Positions 33,449-42,633 of a DNA stretch of 64,000 nucleotides are shown in pieces; the stretch's first letter is position 1, and every line of letters starts with the position of its first letter. Source of the stretch: Psychroserpens luteolus (GTDB lineage: Bacteria; Bacteroidota; Bacteroidia; Flavobacteriales; Flavobacteriaceae). Made by a program: the position numbers and the translations under genes. The stretch lies in contig NZ_JAHVXI010000001.1 in NCBI RefSeq assembly GCF_021032705.1, forward strand, positions 310,001 to 374,000, written 5' to 3'. The notes under the pieces are model-generated. The model worked only from the letters and a program-made list of their open reading frames with translations. It ran no database searches and had not been told where the DNA came from.

Positions 33449-34552
33449 ATGAAATTTCTGTGTTCTCTTCTCTTTATTGCTGTATGTTTTTCATGTCAAA
33501 AACCGATAGATATTAATCAAGAGAAAGAATACATAAAAGCACAAATTGATCTCGTTACTCAAGCACATTATAATAAAGATGCGAATCTATTCTATCAGCC
33601 TAATGCTAGTGAATGGTATGACGTACGATCTGGTCAAATAACAACACAACATAAAGAAGAAGCCATTCCTCCAACACAAGCCTATTTAGATCAAATGGAG
33701 TTTAAAGACATGGTTATGAGTGATGAACCTATTATTGAAATTTCCGAAGATGCCACTTTAGCAACCTATAGTAATTCGGCAACCATAAGAGGCATATTAA
33801 ACAAAGCGCCTGTTTTTTGGGCAGTAGCATGGCAAAGCACCTTAAGAAAGATTAATGGGGAATGGAAAATCATAAGCACTACCAATACTGAAGCGACGCC
33901 ATCAATTAGTGCAAAAGTCATATTAAATTATGCTCGAGATTATACAAATGCCAGCGATACCATACAGTCACTATATGCTATGGCCAAATGTAAAGCGCCA
34001 GACAATAGAGACTTTAAAACGCTTATTTTATCAAACCATAAAGACAGTAAAATGGAACAGCAATCTGGTGCCAATCATTATATTATGAAACAAGGAGCGC
34101 AAAACTCCTGGAGTTATAATGTCAATACAAAAACACACATTGATAGTCTTAGCACAGCCACCAAAACCTTTGTCCAAGGGCACGAATTACATTGGTTAAG
34201 CTTATTTCCGGAGGATCGCTTTTCTAAGGCCTCATTTGATGGTATCGTGTCATTTAAAGATCAGAGCGCTTTTAAGGTTACCTTTGAAAATCAAGTAAAA
34301 TCTCCTGTTAACTTTTATTATGCCTTTGAGAACTATCAACCGCTTGGTTTTGAAATTTTTCCAGGACCAGATCAAGACAAGGTCGTCATCGCGTTTGAAA
34401 ACTGGGAACAACTAAATAATCTCAACATGTTTAAAAAAGCCACATTTACTCAAGGTGAAGAGATTTTTGAATATGTTTTTACAGATATTAAAGTCAATAC
34501 CTTAAATGATTCCAGTTTTGAGAGTACTGTGAACGTAATAGAACAAAACTAA
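33449..34552 (+). CDS. lipoprotein with SnoaL-like N-terminal domain
   Basis: A 367-residue exported lipoprotein. I start it at the ATG at 33449 (MKFLCSLLFIAVCFSC, Cys16); a frame 17 codons longer would put a charged stretch before the signal. Residues 25-150 follow the NTF2-like SnoaL pattern: EKEYIKAQIDLVTQAHYNKDANLFYQPNASEWYDVRSG and a closing strand INGEWKIISTTN. The second half (about 200-367) is a separate beta-rich domain (FDGIVSFKDQSAFKVTFENQVKSPVNFYYAFENYQPLGFEIF) I cannot name. A periplasmic ligand-binding or lipid-handling role is possible. The gene stands alone. Confidence 0.75.
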   Translation: MKFLCSLLFIAVCFSCQKPIDINQEKEYIKAQIDLVTQAHYNKDANLFYQPNASEWYDVRSGQITTQHKEEAIPPTQAYLDQMEFKDMVMSDEPIIEISEDATLATYSNSATIRGILNKAPVFWAVAWQSTLRKINGEWKIISTTNTEATPSISAKVILNYARDYTNASDTIQSLYAMAKCKAPDNRDFKTLILSNHKDSKMEQQSGANHYIMKQGAQNSWSYNVNTKTHIDSLSTATKTFVQGHELHWLSLFPEDRFSKASFDGIVSFKDQSAFKVTFENQVKSPVNFYYAFENYQPLGFEIFPGPDQDKVVIAFENWEQLNNLNMFKKATFTQGEEIFEYVFTDIKVNTLNDSSFESTVNVIEQN

Positions 34553-34620
34553 ATCCTTTTAAAACAAAAAAGCATCCCGATTTTTGATTACTCAAAAAAA
34601 GGAAAGCTTCTCATCGGTAA

Positions 34621-34667
34621 GAACTCAACAATATTGAGGTTCTCACAACTCTAGGATTTCTCCTAGA
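34621..34667. repeat. two short hairpins between the lipoprotein gene and tRNA-Asp
   Basis: Arms GAACTCAA (34621-34628) and TTGAGGTTC (34634-34642) form a stem with one bulge; TCTAGGA (34650-34656) and TCCTAGA (34661-34667) form a perfect 7-bp stem with a 4-nt loop. Neither has a T-run, so they are not typical terminators. Their role is unknown. Confidence 0.45.
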
Positions 34668-34689
34668 ACAACACAACTAATCTTTATTG

Positions 34690-34717
34690 CAAAAAAAAGC
34701 CCTAATCTCTTAAGGCT
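34690..34717 (-). terminator. terminator of tRNA-Asp
   Basis: Read on the minus strand: AGCCTTAA, loop GAGA (a GNRA tetraloop), TTAGGGCT, then eight T. The stem of 8 bp has one G-T pair. It lies 14 bp after the tRNA 3' end. Confidence 0.75.
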
Positions 34718-34730
34718 CTTGCAATTTTAG

Positions 34731-34804
34731 CGGTCTGGACGGGACTCGAACCCGCGACCTTCGCCGTGACAGGGCGACATTCTAACCAACTGAACTACCA
34801 GACC
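34731..34804 (-). tRNA. tRNA-Asp (anticodon GTC)
   Basis: A complete cloverleaf of 74 nt on the minus strand. The acceptor arms are GGTCTGG and CCAGACC with discriminator G, the anticodon loop CTGTCAC is closed by TCGCC and GGCGA, and the T arm holds GGTTCGAGTCC. The anticodon GTC reads aspartate codons, and discriminator G agrees with aspartate identity. CCA is not encoded. Confidence 0.96.
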
Positions 34805-34881
34805 GTTGCTTTATTGCGAGGGCAAATATACATTCGATTTTTAATATCACAAATATTTTATGACAATTTTTTATCAAAAAT

Positions 34882-35811
34882 TTAAATAAATTTTTGACGC
34901 TCGACCATATAGGTCGTCAATATCTTATCAAAGGATTTATTGATATCAGCTTCTACATATTTAATTTGATATTGCCCGCACTTTAATCGTATACTCTTAA
35001 AGTAGTCTTCAACAGCACTTTCATACCCTTCTTTTACTGTATCTGGATATAAATTAATGTATTCGTTCGTTTCAACATCGATAAAACGTTTAGGCGAATT
35101 GTCAAAATCAAATTTCAATTCTTTCTCTTTATCAATCACATGAAATAACACCACTTCATGTTTGTTATATTTCAAATGTCGTAAGGCTTCAAACAACTTG
35201 ACATCATCTGTCGATGTTTGCAACATATCTGTAAAAAAGAAGATTAACGATCGCCTATGAATATTCTCTGCAATTTGGTGCAAGTAGGTATAGGTCTCAG
35301 TAGTCTTATTTAATTGCTTTGAAACCACCATGTTACTCAACTGACTTAGTAACATTTGATGATGACGTTCACTACCCTTTTCAGGTGCATAATAATCATA
35401 GGCATCACTATAAATACTTAAACCTACAGCATCCCGTTGCTTTTTTAAAATATGCATTAATGATGCCGATGCTAATGCCGAAAAGCCTATTTTATTAAGA
35501 TGAGTAATACTGAAATCTTTGAGTTCAGGATAATGCATCGAACTACTATTGTCTACAATAAGATGACAGCGTAAATTGGTCTCATCATCATAACGTTTTG
35601 TATAAAGCTTATCTGTTTTAGCATACAGCTTCCAGTCTATATGACGCGTGCTTTCGCCTTGATTGTATATCTTATGTTCGGCAAACTCTGCTGAAAAACC
35701 GTGAAACGGACTCTTATGCATCCCAGCAATAAAACCTTCTACCACTTGCTTAGCAAGGAGTTCCAAGTTTTTAAAGCCACCTGCTTTATTAAGTTCTGCC
35801 TGTAAATTCAT
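34882..35811 (-). CDS. DUF58 domain protein
   Basis: A 309-residue cytoplasmic protein of the DUF58 family with a von Willebrand A-like fold. The family signature FSAEFAEHKIYNQGESTRHIDWKLYAKTDKLYTKRYDDET is at residues 40-80, followed by the metal-site-like LIVDNSSSM (DxSxS). Such proteins usually work with a MoxR-type AAA ATPase, but none is encoded in this window. It is 3 bp downstream of clpP on the same strand, so the two may be co-transcribed. Confidence 0.88.
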   Translation of the reverse strand: MNLQAELNKAGGFKNLELLAKQVVEGFIAGMHKSPFHGFSAEFAEHKIYNQGESTRHIDWKLYAKTDKLYTKRYDDETNLRCHLIVDNSSSMHYPELKDFSITHLNKIGFSALASASLMHILKKQRDAVGLSIYSDAYDYYAPEKGSERHHQMLLSQLSNMVVSKQLNKTTETYTYLHQIAENIHRRSLIFFFTDMLQTSTDDVKLFEALRHLKYNKHEVVLFHVIDKEKELKFDFDNSPKRFIDVETNEYINLYPDTVKEGYESAVEDYFKSIRLKCGQYQIKYVEADINKSFDKILTTYMVERQKFI

Positions 35812-35814
35812 CTA

Positions 35815-36360
35815 TTATTTTAAAATGCCATCAACAATACCGTAAGCCTTAGATTCCTTGGCTCCCATCCAATGATCACGATTAAAGTCTTTCATGACCT
35901 GTTCAACTGTTTGACCACAATTTTCGGCTAAAATCTTTGCGCTTAGCTCCTTGGTCTTTATAATCTCTTGAGCCGTAATCTCTATATCACTTGCTTGTCC
36001 GCGAGCACCACCACTTGGTTGATGTATCATCACTCTAGCATGTGGTTGTATAAAACGTTTACCTTTTGTACCAACAGATAGTAGAATAGATCCCATAGAT
36101 GCCGCCAACCCAGTGCAAATAGTAGATACATCACTATTTAACGACTTAATACAGTCATACATAGCAAATCCAGAAGTGACATAACCTCCAGGACTGTTGA
36201 TATATAAATGGATGTCTTTCGTTTCTAAAGAGTCTAAATACATTAGTCTGTCTATAACATGTTTTGCTGAATCATCATCTACCATTCCCCATAAAAATAC
36301 TTTACGCTCTTCTAATAGTTTACTATCTATTACATCTTGTGTTTTCGATTTTTTTGTCAT
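35815..36360 (-). CDS. clpP: ClpP-type ATP-dependent protease subunit
   Basis: A 181-residue ClpP-family serine protease with an intact triad: Ser88 in GLAASMGS, His113 in MIHQPSGG and Asp162 in NRDHWMGA. The protein is shorter than the usual 200 or so residues and starts with a lysine-rich region (MTKKSKTQ) and not a propeptide. The motif YINSPGG is present. Flavobacteria commonly carry two ClpP genes; the position apart from clpX and tig genes and the distinctive sequence suggest that this is the second paralogue. It forms barrel complexes with a Clp ATPase to degrade proteins. Confidence 0.88.
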   Translation of the reverse strand: MTKKSKTQDVIDSKLLEERKVFLWGMVDDDSAKHVIDRLMYLDSLETKDIHLYINSPGGYVTSGFAMYDCIKSLNSDVSTICTGLAASMGSILLSVGTKGKRFIQPHARVMIHQPSGGARGQASDIEITAQEIIKTKELSAKILAENCGQTVEQVMKDFNRDHWMGAKESKAYGIVDGILK

Positions 36361-36384
36361 CTTGTGTTTATTTGCTTTAAAAAT

Positions 36385-36416
36385 AAAAAAAGGTTCACCA
36401 TAATGGCAAACCTTTT
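36385..36416 (-). terminator. terminator of the thioredoxin gene
   Basis: On the minus strand, an interrupted stem (AAAGGTT and CCA on one side, TGG and AACCTTT on the other, with opposing CA bases as an internal loop) is followed by a run of T. It lies 33 bp after the trxA stop codon. Confidence 0.7.
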
Positions 36417-36448
36417 ATCATTTCTTTTAGATTATATCTAATTAATTC

Positions 36449-36766
36449 TTACAATAAAGAATCGATAGCTTCTGTATAAGCATTTTTAGGTGCAACACCT
36501 ACTTGGCGTCCAACGACTTCTCCATTTTGGAAAACTAAAACAGTTGGGATGTTACGCACACCATACTTAGCAGCAAATTCTTGATTTGCATCTACATCTA
36601 CTTTACCTACAACAGCCTTACCGTCGTACTCTGTGCTAATTTCATCAATAATTGGTCCAACCATTCTACATGGTCCACACCAAGCAGCCCAAAAATCAAC
36701 CATTACTGGTTTATCACTCTTTAATACTGTTTCTTCAAACGTTGCATCTGTTATTTCTAATGCCAT
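36449..36766 (-). CDS. trxA: thioredoxin
   Basis: A 105-residue thioredoxin with the redox motif WCGPC (Cys30 and Cys33), the buried Asp of VMVDFWA (Asp24) and the cis-proline in RNIPTVLVF. It reduces disulfides of cytoplasmic proteins with electrons from thioredoxin reductase. It is monocistronic, with a minus-strand -7 box TAATTTTG (36808-36815) before it and a terminator after it. Confidence 0.96.
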   Translation of the reverse strand: MALEITDATFEETVLKSDKPVMVDFWAAWCGPCRMVGPIIDEISTEYDGKAVVGKVDVDANQEFAAKYGVRNIPTVLVFQNGEVVGRQVGVAPKNAYTEAIDSLL

Positions 36767-36807
36767 AATTATATTGTCTATGTTTAACTTCGTTTTAATT
36801 TAATACA

Positions 36808-36815
36808 CAAAATTA
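36808..36815 (-). promoter_or_regulatory. -7 element of the thioredoxin gene
   Basis: TAATTTTG on the minus strand fits TAnnTTTG, 42 bp before the trxA start. A TTTG at 36830-36833 is present but only 14 bp away, shorter than usual. Confidence 0.4.
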
Positions 36816-36896
36816 GTCAAAAATTTTGCCAAACCTTACAATGACAGTATTTGTTTTGATTATATGGTTATTGATTGGTTATATAGCCATAATTTG

Positions 36897-36966
36897 GGCG
36901 CATAAACCAGGCTCTCACAAGTCGCTCTCTTTGAGGAGCTCCAACAATTGTTCCATCCTTTGCGCA
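36897..36966 (-). repeat. dispersed hairpin element, copy 1
   Basis: A region of about 70 bp aligns with the reverse complement of 50742-50819 at roughly 80 percent identity by eye over about 60 bp (for example CAGGCT.TCAC, CGCTCTCT and GAGGAGCTC are shared). The ends GCGCA (36898-36902) and TGCGC (36961-36965) form a terminal inverted repeat. This makes the short frame that covers it an unlikely gene. Confidence 0.75.
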
Positions 36967-36983
36967 TTCAAAAATGTTAAAAT

Positions 36984-37041
36984 GCAACCACAAAGTTGCG
37001 TATTAATATAATTTAATATACTTTAGCAACCACAAAGTTGC
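36984..37041. promoter_or_regulatory. two GCAAC palindromes before the AHSA1-ArsR operon
   Basis: Two identical 16-bp sequences, GCAACCACAAAGTTGC, lie at 36984-36999 and 37026-37041, 42 bp apart (about four helical turns). Each has inverted ends GCAAC and GTTGC. The second ends 24 bp before the start codon of the first gene. They are probable operators for the ArsR-type repressor encoded in the same operon. Confidence 0.75.
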
Positions 37042-37065
37042 ATATTAATCAAAAAATCGAATATT

Positions 37066-37497
37066 ATGAAAGATAGTATCACTAAAGAAAAAGTATTTGT
37101 TCATCCTATCGAAAAAGTGTGGGATGCCATTTCAAAAGCAGAAGAAATTTCAGCTTGGTTTATTCAAGCCGACTTTAAAGCCGAAAAAGGATACCAATAC
37201 ACGTTTACTTCGGAACCCAATGAAAAAGGATGCACCACAATTAGTGGCATCGTAAAAGAGGCTAATCCTTATGTATTAGCCTATACATGGATTGTTGCCG
37301 ATACCAAAGTAGAAACTACGGTCACATGGACCTTAGAATCTGTAGCTGAGGGCACAAAATTGTATTTGGAACATTCCGGAATTTCAAACTACGGTGGAGA
37401 GACCGCTATTGCCATGTTTGAAAGCTTCAATGGTGGCTGGGACAACTGTGTTAATTTATTAACCGATTATCTAAAAACAATAGTCAATGCAGGATAG
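37066..37497 (+). CDS. SRPBCC/AHSA1 domain protein
   Basis: A 143-residue protein with the AHSA1 (Aha1-type START) fold: KEKVFVHPIEKVWDAISKAEEISAWFIQADFKAEKGYQY at the start and a long C-terminal helix (GGWDNCVNLLTDYL). Members bind hydrophobic ligands in a deep pocket. It is the first gene of a three-gene operon with an ArsR regulator and a second AHSA1 protein, behind two palindromes. The function is unknown; such sets are often linked to organic toxicants or stress, which is inference. Confidence 0.88.
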   Translation: MKDSITKEKVFVHPIEKVWDAISKAEEISAWFIQADFKAEKGYQYTFTSEPNEKGCTTISGIVKEANPYVLAYTWIVADTKVETTVTWTLESVAEGTKLYLEHSGISNYGGETAIAMFESFNGGWDNCVNLLTDYLKTIVNAG

Positions 37498-37816
37498 ATT
37501 AACAACACTTTTTAAAGCTGTGGCAGATCCAACAAGGCGTGACATTTTTCACGCCTTGGTGATTGCCAGTTCGGCTTTATCAATCACTCAAATATCCAAT
37601 CAGTTCGAAATGACCAGACAAGGGGTTACTAAACATATTAAAACCTTAGAAGATGCTGGGTTAGTTTATTTAGACACCAAGGGTCGTGAACGCTTTTGTA
37701 ATGCTAATGCTAAACCTTTAAAAGAATTAAGCAAATGGATGACATTCTATGAACAGTTCTGGGATAACTCGTTAGATAATTTAGATCACTTCTTAAACAC
37801 CTCAAAAGATGCTTAA
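37487..37816 (+). CDS. ArsR-family transcriptional repressor
   Basis: A 109-residue winged-helix regulator with the typical LTTLFKAVADPTRRDIFHAL opening and recognition helix MTRQGVTKHIKTLEDAGLVYLDTKGRERF. The metal-binding motif ELCVCDL of ArsR is absent and only one cysteine is present, so it probably does not sense metal directly. It overlaps both flanking AHSA1 genes (11 bp upstream, 8 bp downstream). The likely operators are the GCAAC palindromes before the operon. Confidence 0.92.
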   Translation: MQDRLTTLFKAVADPTRRDIFHALVIASSALSITQISNQFEMTRQGVTKHIKTLEDAGLVYLDTKGRERFCNANAKPLKELSKWMTFYEQFWDNSLDNLDHFLNTSKDA

Positions 37817-38240
37817 CAACAAACCTGTGAATTATGTAGACACAGATTACCACAAGCAAATAGACATATCAGCTTCACCTAAAGAAGCCTTTAAAGCACT
37901 TACAGATCATATTCATTTGTGGTGGTCAAGAACAAGCGACTCGGTTCAAAAAGAAGGTGGACACTTTACGATTCATTTTGAGAATGGTTATTGGTGGACC
38001 TTTAAAATATTAGAATTTACACCAAATAACGAAATCATTTGGAAATGCATTGATGGTGAGCCCGATTTCAACAAAGAATGGATTGGTCACGTCTTACATT
38101 GGAAAATCACCGAGGCCAATTCTAAAACAATAATTAACTTTCATCAAGTTGGTCTAACTCCAGATATTAATTGTTATGAGGTGTGCTCAACTACATGGGA
38201 TATGTTTATTACAGAACGGTTAAAAGATCATCTCAGTTAA
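37809..38240 (+). CDS. SRPBCC/AHSA1 domain protein, second copy
   Basis: A 143-residue AHSA1/START-like protein (YHKQIDISASPKEAFKALTDHIHLWWSRTSDSVQ at 15-50, KEWIGHVLHWKITEAN in the middle, and a C-terminal helix). It is only distantly similar to the first gene of the operon, so the two probably bind different ligands or form a pair. It ends 7 bp from the stop of dnaE, which is convergent. Confidence 0.88.
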   Translation: MLNNKPVNYVDTDYHKQIDISASPKEAFKALTDHIHLWWSRTSDSVQKEGGHFTIHFENGYWWTFKILEFTPNNEIIWKCIDGEPDFNKEWIGHVLHWKITEANSKTIINFHQVGLTPDINCYEVCSTTWDMFITERLKDHLS

Positions 38241-38247
38241 CATCAAA

Positions 38248-41200
38248 CTAATTCAGCTTATACATCACATCATTAGTTTCCAATTCGTTTAAAAGCTCTT
38301 GAGAAATTTTCACTTTTTGTTTGCGACTTGGCATATTGAGTTTGATCTTTTCATCATTGTCGTATACAATAAAATTAAGTGCTTTTTCACCTTGATGCAA
38401 CCTAAACAAATCTTGCAATATAGTGATACGCTGTTCTTGTAAATCTCTTATGTTTAATTGGATAGATAGTTTCTTAGCATAGGTATCCATCACATCATGT
38501 AACAATTGAAAATTATTGAACTGTAATCTTGGATCACTCTTTTTACCAGTATCTCTATTGACCCAACCTTCTCTAACAAAAGCTCTCACATAGATAAAGC
38601 TATTCTTAACCAAAAAGTGGCGGTACTTTAAATACTCTTCTCCAAAGATTCTAAACTCAAAACTATCAGTATAATCTTCAACCATAAAAATAGCCCAGCC
38701 TTTACCTTGTTTACTAACACGATGTTGTACATCTGTTACTACACCTCCAAACGTTAATTCACGATTCACATAGTTTTCCAGTTCATTGAAGAGTGCTAAA
38801 GTACCATTACAAAAGGTTTTCATTTCCACTTTAAAATCATCTAACGGATGGCCAGAAATATAAACGCCAACAACTTCTTTTTCTTGAGCTAACTTTTCCA
38901 TAGTTCCCCATTCTTCACATGGTGGAACAATAGGTTCAGCAATTTGAACATCACTTGTAGCTCCAAACAAACTCACTTGAGCAGAATTTTCATTCTCCTG
39001 GTGCTTGGCACCATACTTAATGGCTTTTTCTAAAAAGGTAATTCCGTCGCCTTCATCATGAAAATACTGTGCGCGATGTGTATCTCCAAACCCATCAAAA
39101 CCTCCTGCTAAAGCTAAATTCTCAAACGCCTTTTTATTGGCAACTCGTAAATCAATACGTTTAGCCATATCAAAAATAGATTTATATGGTCCGTCTTCTT
39201 TACGGTGTTTTACAATCGTCTTCACAGCACCATGACCAACACCTTTTATAGCTCCCATTCCAAAACGAACAGCACCATTTTGATTTACCGAAAACTTATA
39301 ATACGACTCATTGACATCTGGACCTAAAACTTCCAACCGCATACGTTTACATTCTTCCATAAAGAAGGTCACCTGCTTGATATCGTTCATATTATTAGAC
39401 AGTACAGCTGCCATATATTCGGCTGGATAATGCGCTTTTAAATAGGCTGTTTGATAAGCAATCCATGCATAACATGTAGAATGCGATTTGTTAAACGCAT
39501 AACTTGCGAAAGCTTCCCAATCTTTCCATACTTTCTCTAGAACTTTTGCATCATGACCATTGGCACTCGCTTGGTCAATAAATTTTGGTTTCATCTTATC
39601 GAGAACCGCAATTTGTTTTTTACCCATTGCCTTACGAAGTACATCGGCTTCACCTTTGGTAAAATCGGCTAGCTTTTGCGACAACAACATAACTTGCTCT
39701 TGATACACCGTAATCCCATAGGTTTCTTTGAGATATTCCTCCATCGCAGGAAGATCATAATCAATCTCTTCATCACCATGCTTACGACGTACAAAACTCG
39801 GAATATATTCCATTGGTCCTGGGCGATAAAGCGCATTCATGGCGATTAAATCTTCAAAAACCGTTGGTTTTAAATCTCTAAGGTGTTTTTGCATCCCAGG
39901 AGATTCATATTGAAATACACCTACTGTTTCTCCTCTTTGGAATAGTTCGTATGTTTTTTCATCATCTAAAGGGAAGTTTTCTGGATCGAGTAAAATATCG
40001 TGTTTTGCTTTTACGATTTTAACCGTATCCTTGATTAAAGTCAAGGTTTTTAACCCTAAAAAATCCATCTTCAGTAATCCAGCGTCCTCTACAACAGAGT
40101 TATCAAACTGGGTCACATACAAATCAGAATCTTTCGCCGTAGAAACAGGAACGAATTTGGTAATATCATCCGGAGTAATAATCACACCACAGGCATGAAT
40201 TCCGGTATTACGTACCGACCCTTCTAATGTTCTTGCAAGGTTTACAGTTTCAGATTCGAGATCATCACCATCTGCAATATTGAGTAATTGATTAACTTTC
40301 TCTAAATCTTCAGCTCTAAATTTCTTACCTAATTCCTTTTCATCTAAACCAAAAATTTTATTCAATTTAGACATCGTAGGAATCAACTTTGCAATTCGGT
40401 CTGCATCAAATAGAGGTAGATCTAAAACTCTAGCTGTATCTCGAATAGATGACTTTGCAGCCATCGTTCCGTAAGTAATAATTTGTGCAACTTGATTAGC
40501 TCCATATTTTTCAATCACATAATCCATCACTCGGCTTCGACCTTCATCATCAAAATCGATATCAATATCTGGCATACTAATACGATCTGGATTTAAAAAA
40601 CGCTCAAAAAGCAAGTCGTACTTTAAAGGGTCAATATTGGTAATCCATAAACAGTAAGCAACTACAGATCCAGCAGCAGAACCACGCCCTGGGCCTACAG
40701 ATACATCCATATTTCGAGCTTCACGGATAAAATCTTCTACAATTAAAAAGTAACCTGGATATCCTGTGTTTTCAATAACACTCAATTCAAAGTCAAGACG
40801 TTCTTTTATATCATCGGTTAATTCACCATATCGTTTTTTTGCACCTTCATAGGTTAAGTGTTTGAGATAGGCATTCTCACCACGTTTTCCGCCATCGGCC
40901 AAATCGGCATCATCTTTAAATTGATCTGGAATATCAAATGCAGGTAATAAGACGTCACGAGCCAATTCAAACGCTTCTACCTTATCCACTACATCCTGAA
41001 TATTGGTAATGGCCTCTGGAAGGTCTCTAAAGAGCGTTTTCATCTCTTCAGAAGATTTGAAATAATACTCTTGATTAGGTAATCCGTAGCGATACCCTCT
41101 ACCTCTACCTATTGGTGTTGCTTGTTTTTCACCATCTTTTACACATAATAGAATGTCATGTGCATTGGCATCTTTTTGTTTACAATAATAGGTGTTATTT

Positions 41201-42633
41201 GTAGCAACAATCTTGACATCGTGTTTATGAGCCAATTTTATTAATACAGGATTAACTCGATTTTCATCCTCCTGATTATGGCGCATTACTTCTACATAAA
41301 GATCTTCGCCAAATTCTTGCTTCCACCATACCAAGGCATCTTCAGCTTGATTTTCGCCAATGTTTAATACTTTACTTGGGACTTCACCATAAAGGTTTCC
41401 TGTGAGACAAATTAAATCTTCTTTGTATTGCTGAATGAGTTTTTTATCAATTCGTGGTAAATAGTAAAATCCATCTACAAAGGCATGAGAAGATAACTTA
41501 GCTAGGTTGTGATATCCATTTTTGTTCTTGGCAATTAGTACAATTTGATACCCATTATCTTTTCTTGTTTTGTCTAAATGATCTTCGCAAACAAAAAATT
41601 CACATCCAATAATTGGTTTGATTTCTTTTGAAGTTGGCGTTTCTCCTTTTTCTTCTGCTTCTGCATGCTTTGCTTTAACAGATTTATTATGGTTATTAAC
41701 TGCCTTAACAAAATGAAAAGCTCCCATCATATTCGCATGATCTGTCAATGCTACAGCTGGCATATTATGCTCTGCCGCCTCAGCGACAAGATCTGAAATA
41801 CTAATGGTTGACTGCAATACTGAAAACTGAGAATGGTTGTGTAAGTGAACAAAATCTATATCAGCCAGATCTGAAATATTTCCTTTTATTTCTGCTTCGG
41901 AAATATCATCTTTTTGTAACTTCTGTAGACGCTCATTAATTTTAGCACTTTCCTTTTTTAGGTTAATATGCTTTAGACCAATAAGCTGAATGGCTTGTGG
42001 ATTCTCTTCATTAAATCGTTGAAAATAATCGGGTTGAACGTCTAATTGCTCTTTGGTATACTCTCCTAAACGCACCAATTCAAAAAAGCAACGTGTTGTC
42101 GCCTCAACATCTGCAGTTGCATTATGGGCTTCGGCAAAAGGTGTATCAAATAAAAACTGATGTAACTCTGTTAAGGTTGGTAATTTGAACTTACCTCCAC
42201 GCCCTCCTGGGATTTTACAAAGCTCGGCAGTATGCTCGGTACAGGTATCTAACACTGGAAGTTCTTGAAGTTGATTTGCAAGATCGGCTCTTACAAATTC
42301 TGCTCCCATGATGTTGAGATCAAAAGTGACGTTTTGTCCAACAACAAACTTCGTTTTTGATAGTGCTATATTAAAATTATCCAGAACTTCTTGAAGCGGT
42401 ACACCTTGTTCTTGTGCTAATTCGGTAGAAATTCCATGTATTTTTTCAGCATCATAAGGAATATTAAACCCTTCTGGCTGTACTAAATAATCTTGATGAT
42501 CGATACAGTTTCCCATCTCGTCATGAAGTTGCCAAGCAATTTGAATACATCTAGGCCAATTATCAACATCTGTAATTGGTGCATCCCATCGTTTTGGTAA
42601 TCCAGTCGTCTCGGTATCGAAAATTAAATACAT
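38248..42633 (-). CDS. dnaE: DNA polymerase III subunit alpha with fused N-terminal exonuclease
   Basis: A 1461-residue replicative polymerase when started at the ATG at 42633 (MYLIFDTETTG); an upstream frame adds 20 residues without family support. Residues 1-185 are a DnaQ-like 3'-5' exonuclease (DTETTG, FVVGQNVTFDLNIM, and H-D near AEAHNATADVEAT). A PHP domain follows (FVHLHNHSQFSVLQS and ALTDHANMMG), then the polymerase core with the catalytic PDIDIDFDD and the finger and HhH segments, and a C-terminal OB domain (about 1270-1370). The exonuclease fusion is characteristic of Flavobacteriia. It replicates the chromosome with the beta clamp. Confidence 0.96.
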   Translation of the reverse strand: MYLIFDTETTGLPKRWDAPITDVDNWPRCIQIAWQLHDEMGNCIDHQDYLVQPEGFNIPYDAEKIHGISTELAQEQGVPLQEVLDNFNIALSKTKFVVGQNVTFDLNIMGAEFVRADLANQLQELPVLDTCTEHTAELCKIPGGRGGKFKLPTLTELHQFLFDTPFAEAHNATADVEATTRCFFELVRLGEYTKEQLDVQPDYFQRFNEENPQAIQLIGLKHINLKKESAKINERLQKLQKDDISEAEIKGNISDLADIDFVHLHNHSQFSVLQSTISISDLVAEAAEHNMPAVALTDHANMMGAFHFVKAVNNHNKSVKAKHAEAEEKGETPTSKEIKPIIGCEFFVCEDHLDKTRKDNGYQIVLIAKNKNGYHNLAKLSSHAFVDGFYYLPRIDKKLIQQYKEDLICLTGNLYGEVPSKVLNIGENQAEDALVWWKQEFGEDLYVEVMRHNQEDENRVNPVLIKLAHKHDVKIVATNNTYYCKQKDANAHDILLCVKDGEKQATPIGRGRGYRYGLPNQEYYFKSSEEMKTLFRDLPEAITNIQDVVDKVEAFELARDVLLPAFDIPDQFKDDADLADGGKRGENAYLKHLTYEGAKKRYGELTDDIKERLDFELSVIENTGYPGYFLIVEDFIREARNMDVSVGPGRGSAAGSVVAYCLWITNIDPLKYDLLFERFLNPDRISMPDIDIDFDDEGRSRVMDYVIEKYGANQVAQIITYGTMAAKSSIRDTARVLDLPLFDADRIAKLIPTMSKLNKIFGLDEKELGKKFRAEDLEKVNQLLNIADGDDLESETVNLARTLEGSVRNTGIHACGVIITPDDITKFVPVSTAKDSDLYVTQFDNSVVEDAGLLKMDFLGLKTLTLIKDTVKIVKAKHDILLDPENFPLDDEKTYELFQRGETVGVFQYESPGMQKHLRDLKPTVFEDLIAMNALYRPGPMEYIPSFVRRKHGDEEIDYDLPAMEEYLKETYGITVYQEQVMLLSQKLADFTKGEADVLRKAMGKKQIAVLDKMKPKFIDQASANGHDAKVLEKVWKDWEAFASYAFNKSHSTCYAWIAYQTAYLKAHYPAEYMAAVLSNNMNDIKQVTFFMEECKRMRLEVLGPDVNESYYKFSVNQNGAVRFGMGAIKGVGHGAVKTIVKHRKEDGPYKSIFDMAKRIDLRVANKKAFENLALAGGFDGFGDTHRAQYFHDEGDGITFLEKAIKYGAKHQENENSAQVSLFGATSDVQIAEPIVPPCEEWGTMEKLAQEKEVVGVYISGHPLDDFKVEMKTFCNGTLALFNELENYVNRELTFGGVVTDVQHRVSKQGKGWAIFMVEDYTDSFEFRIFGEEYLKYRHFLVKNSFIYVRAFVREGWVNRDTGKKSDPRLQFNNFQLLHDVMDTYAKKLSIQLNIRDLQEQRITILQDLFRLHQGEKALNFIVYDNDEKIKLNMPSRKQKVKISQELLNELETNDVMYKLN

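Noticed and set aside
36826-37011. A 61-codon plus-strand frame with a membrane-like N-terminus
   Set aside because: Its second half is a copy of the dispersed hairpin element and its end overlaps a GCAAC palindrome, so the frame is accidental.
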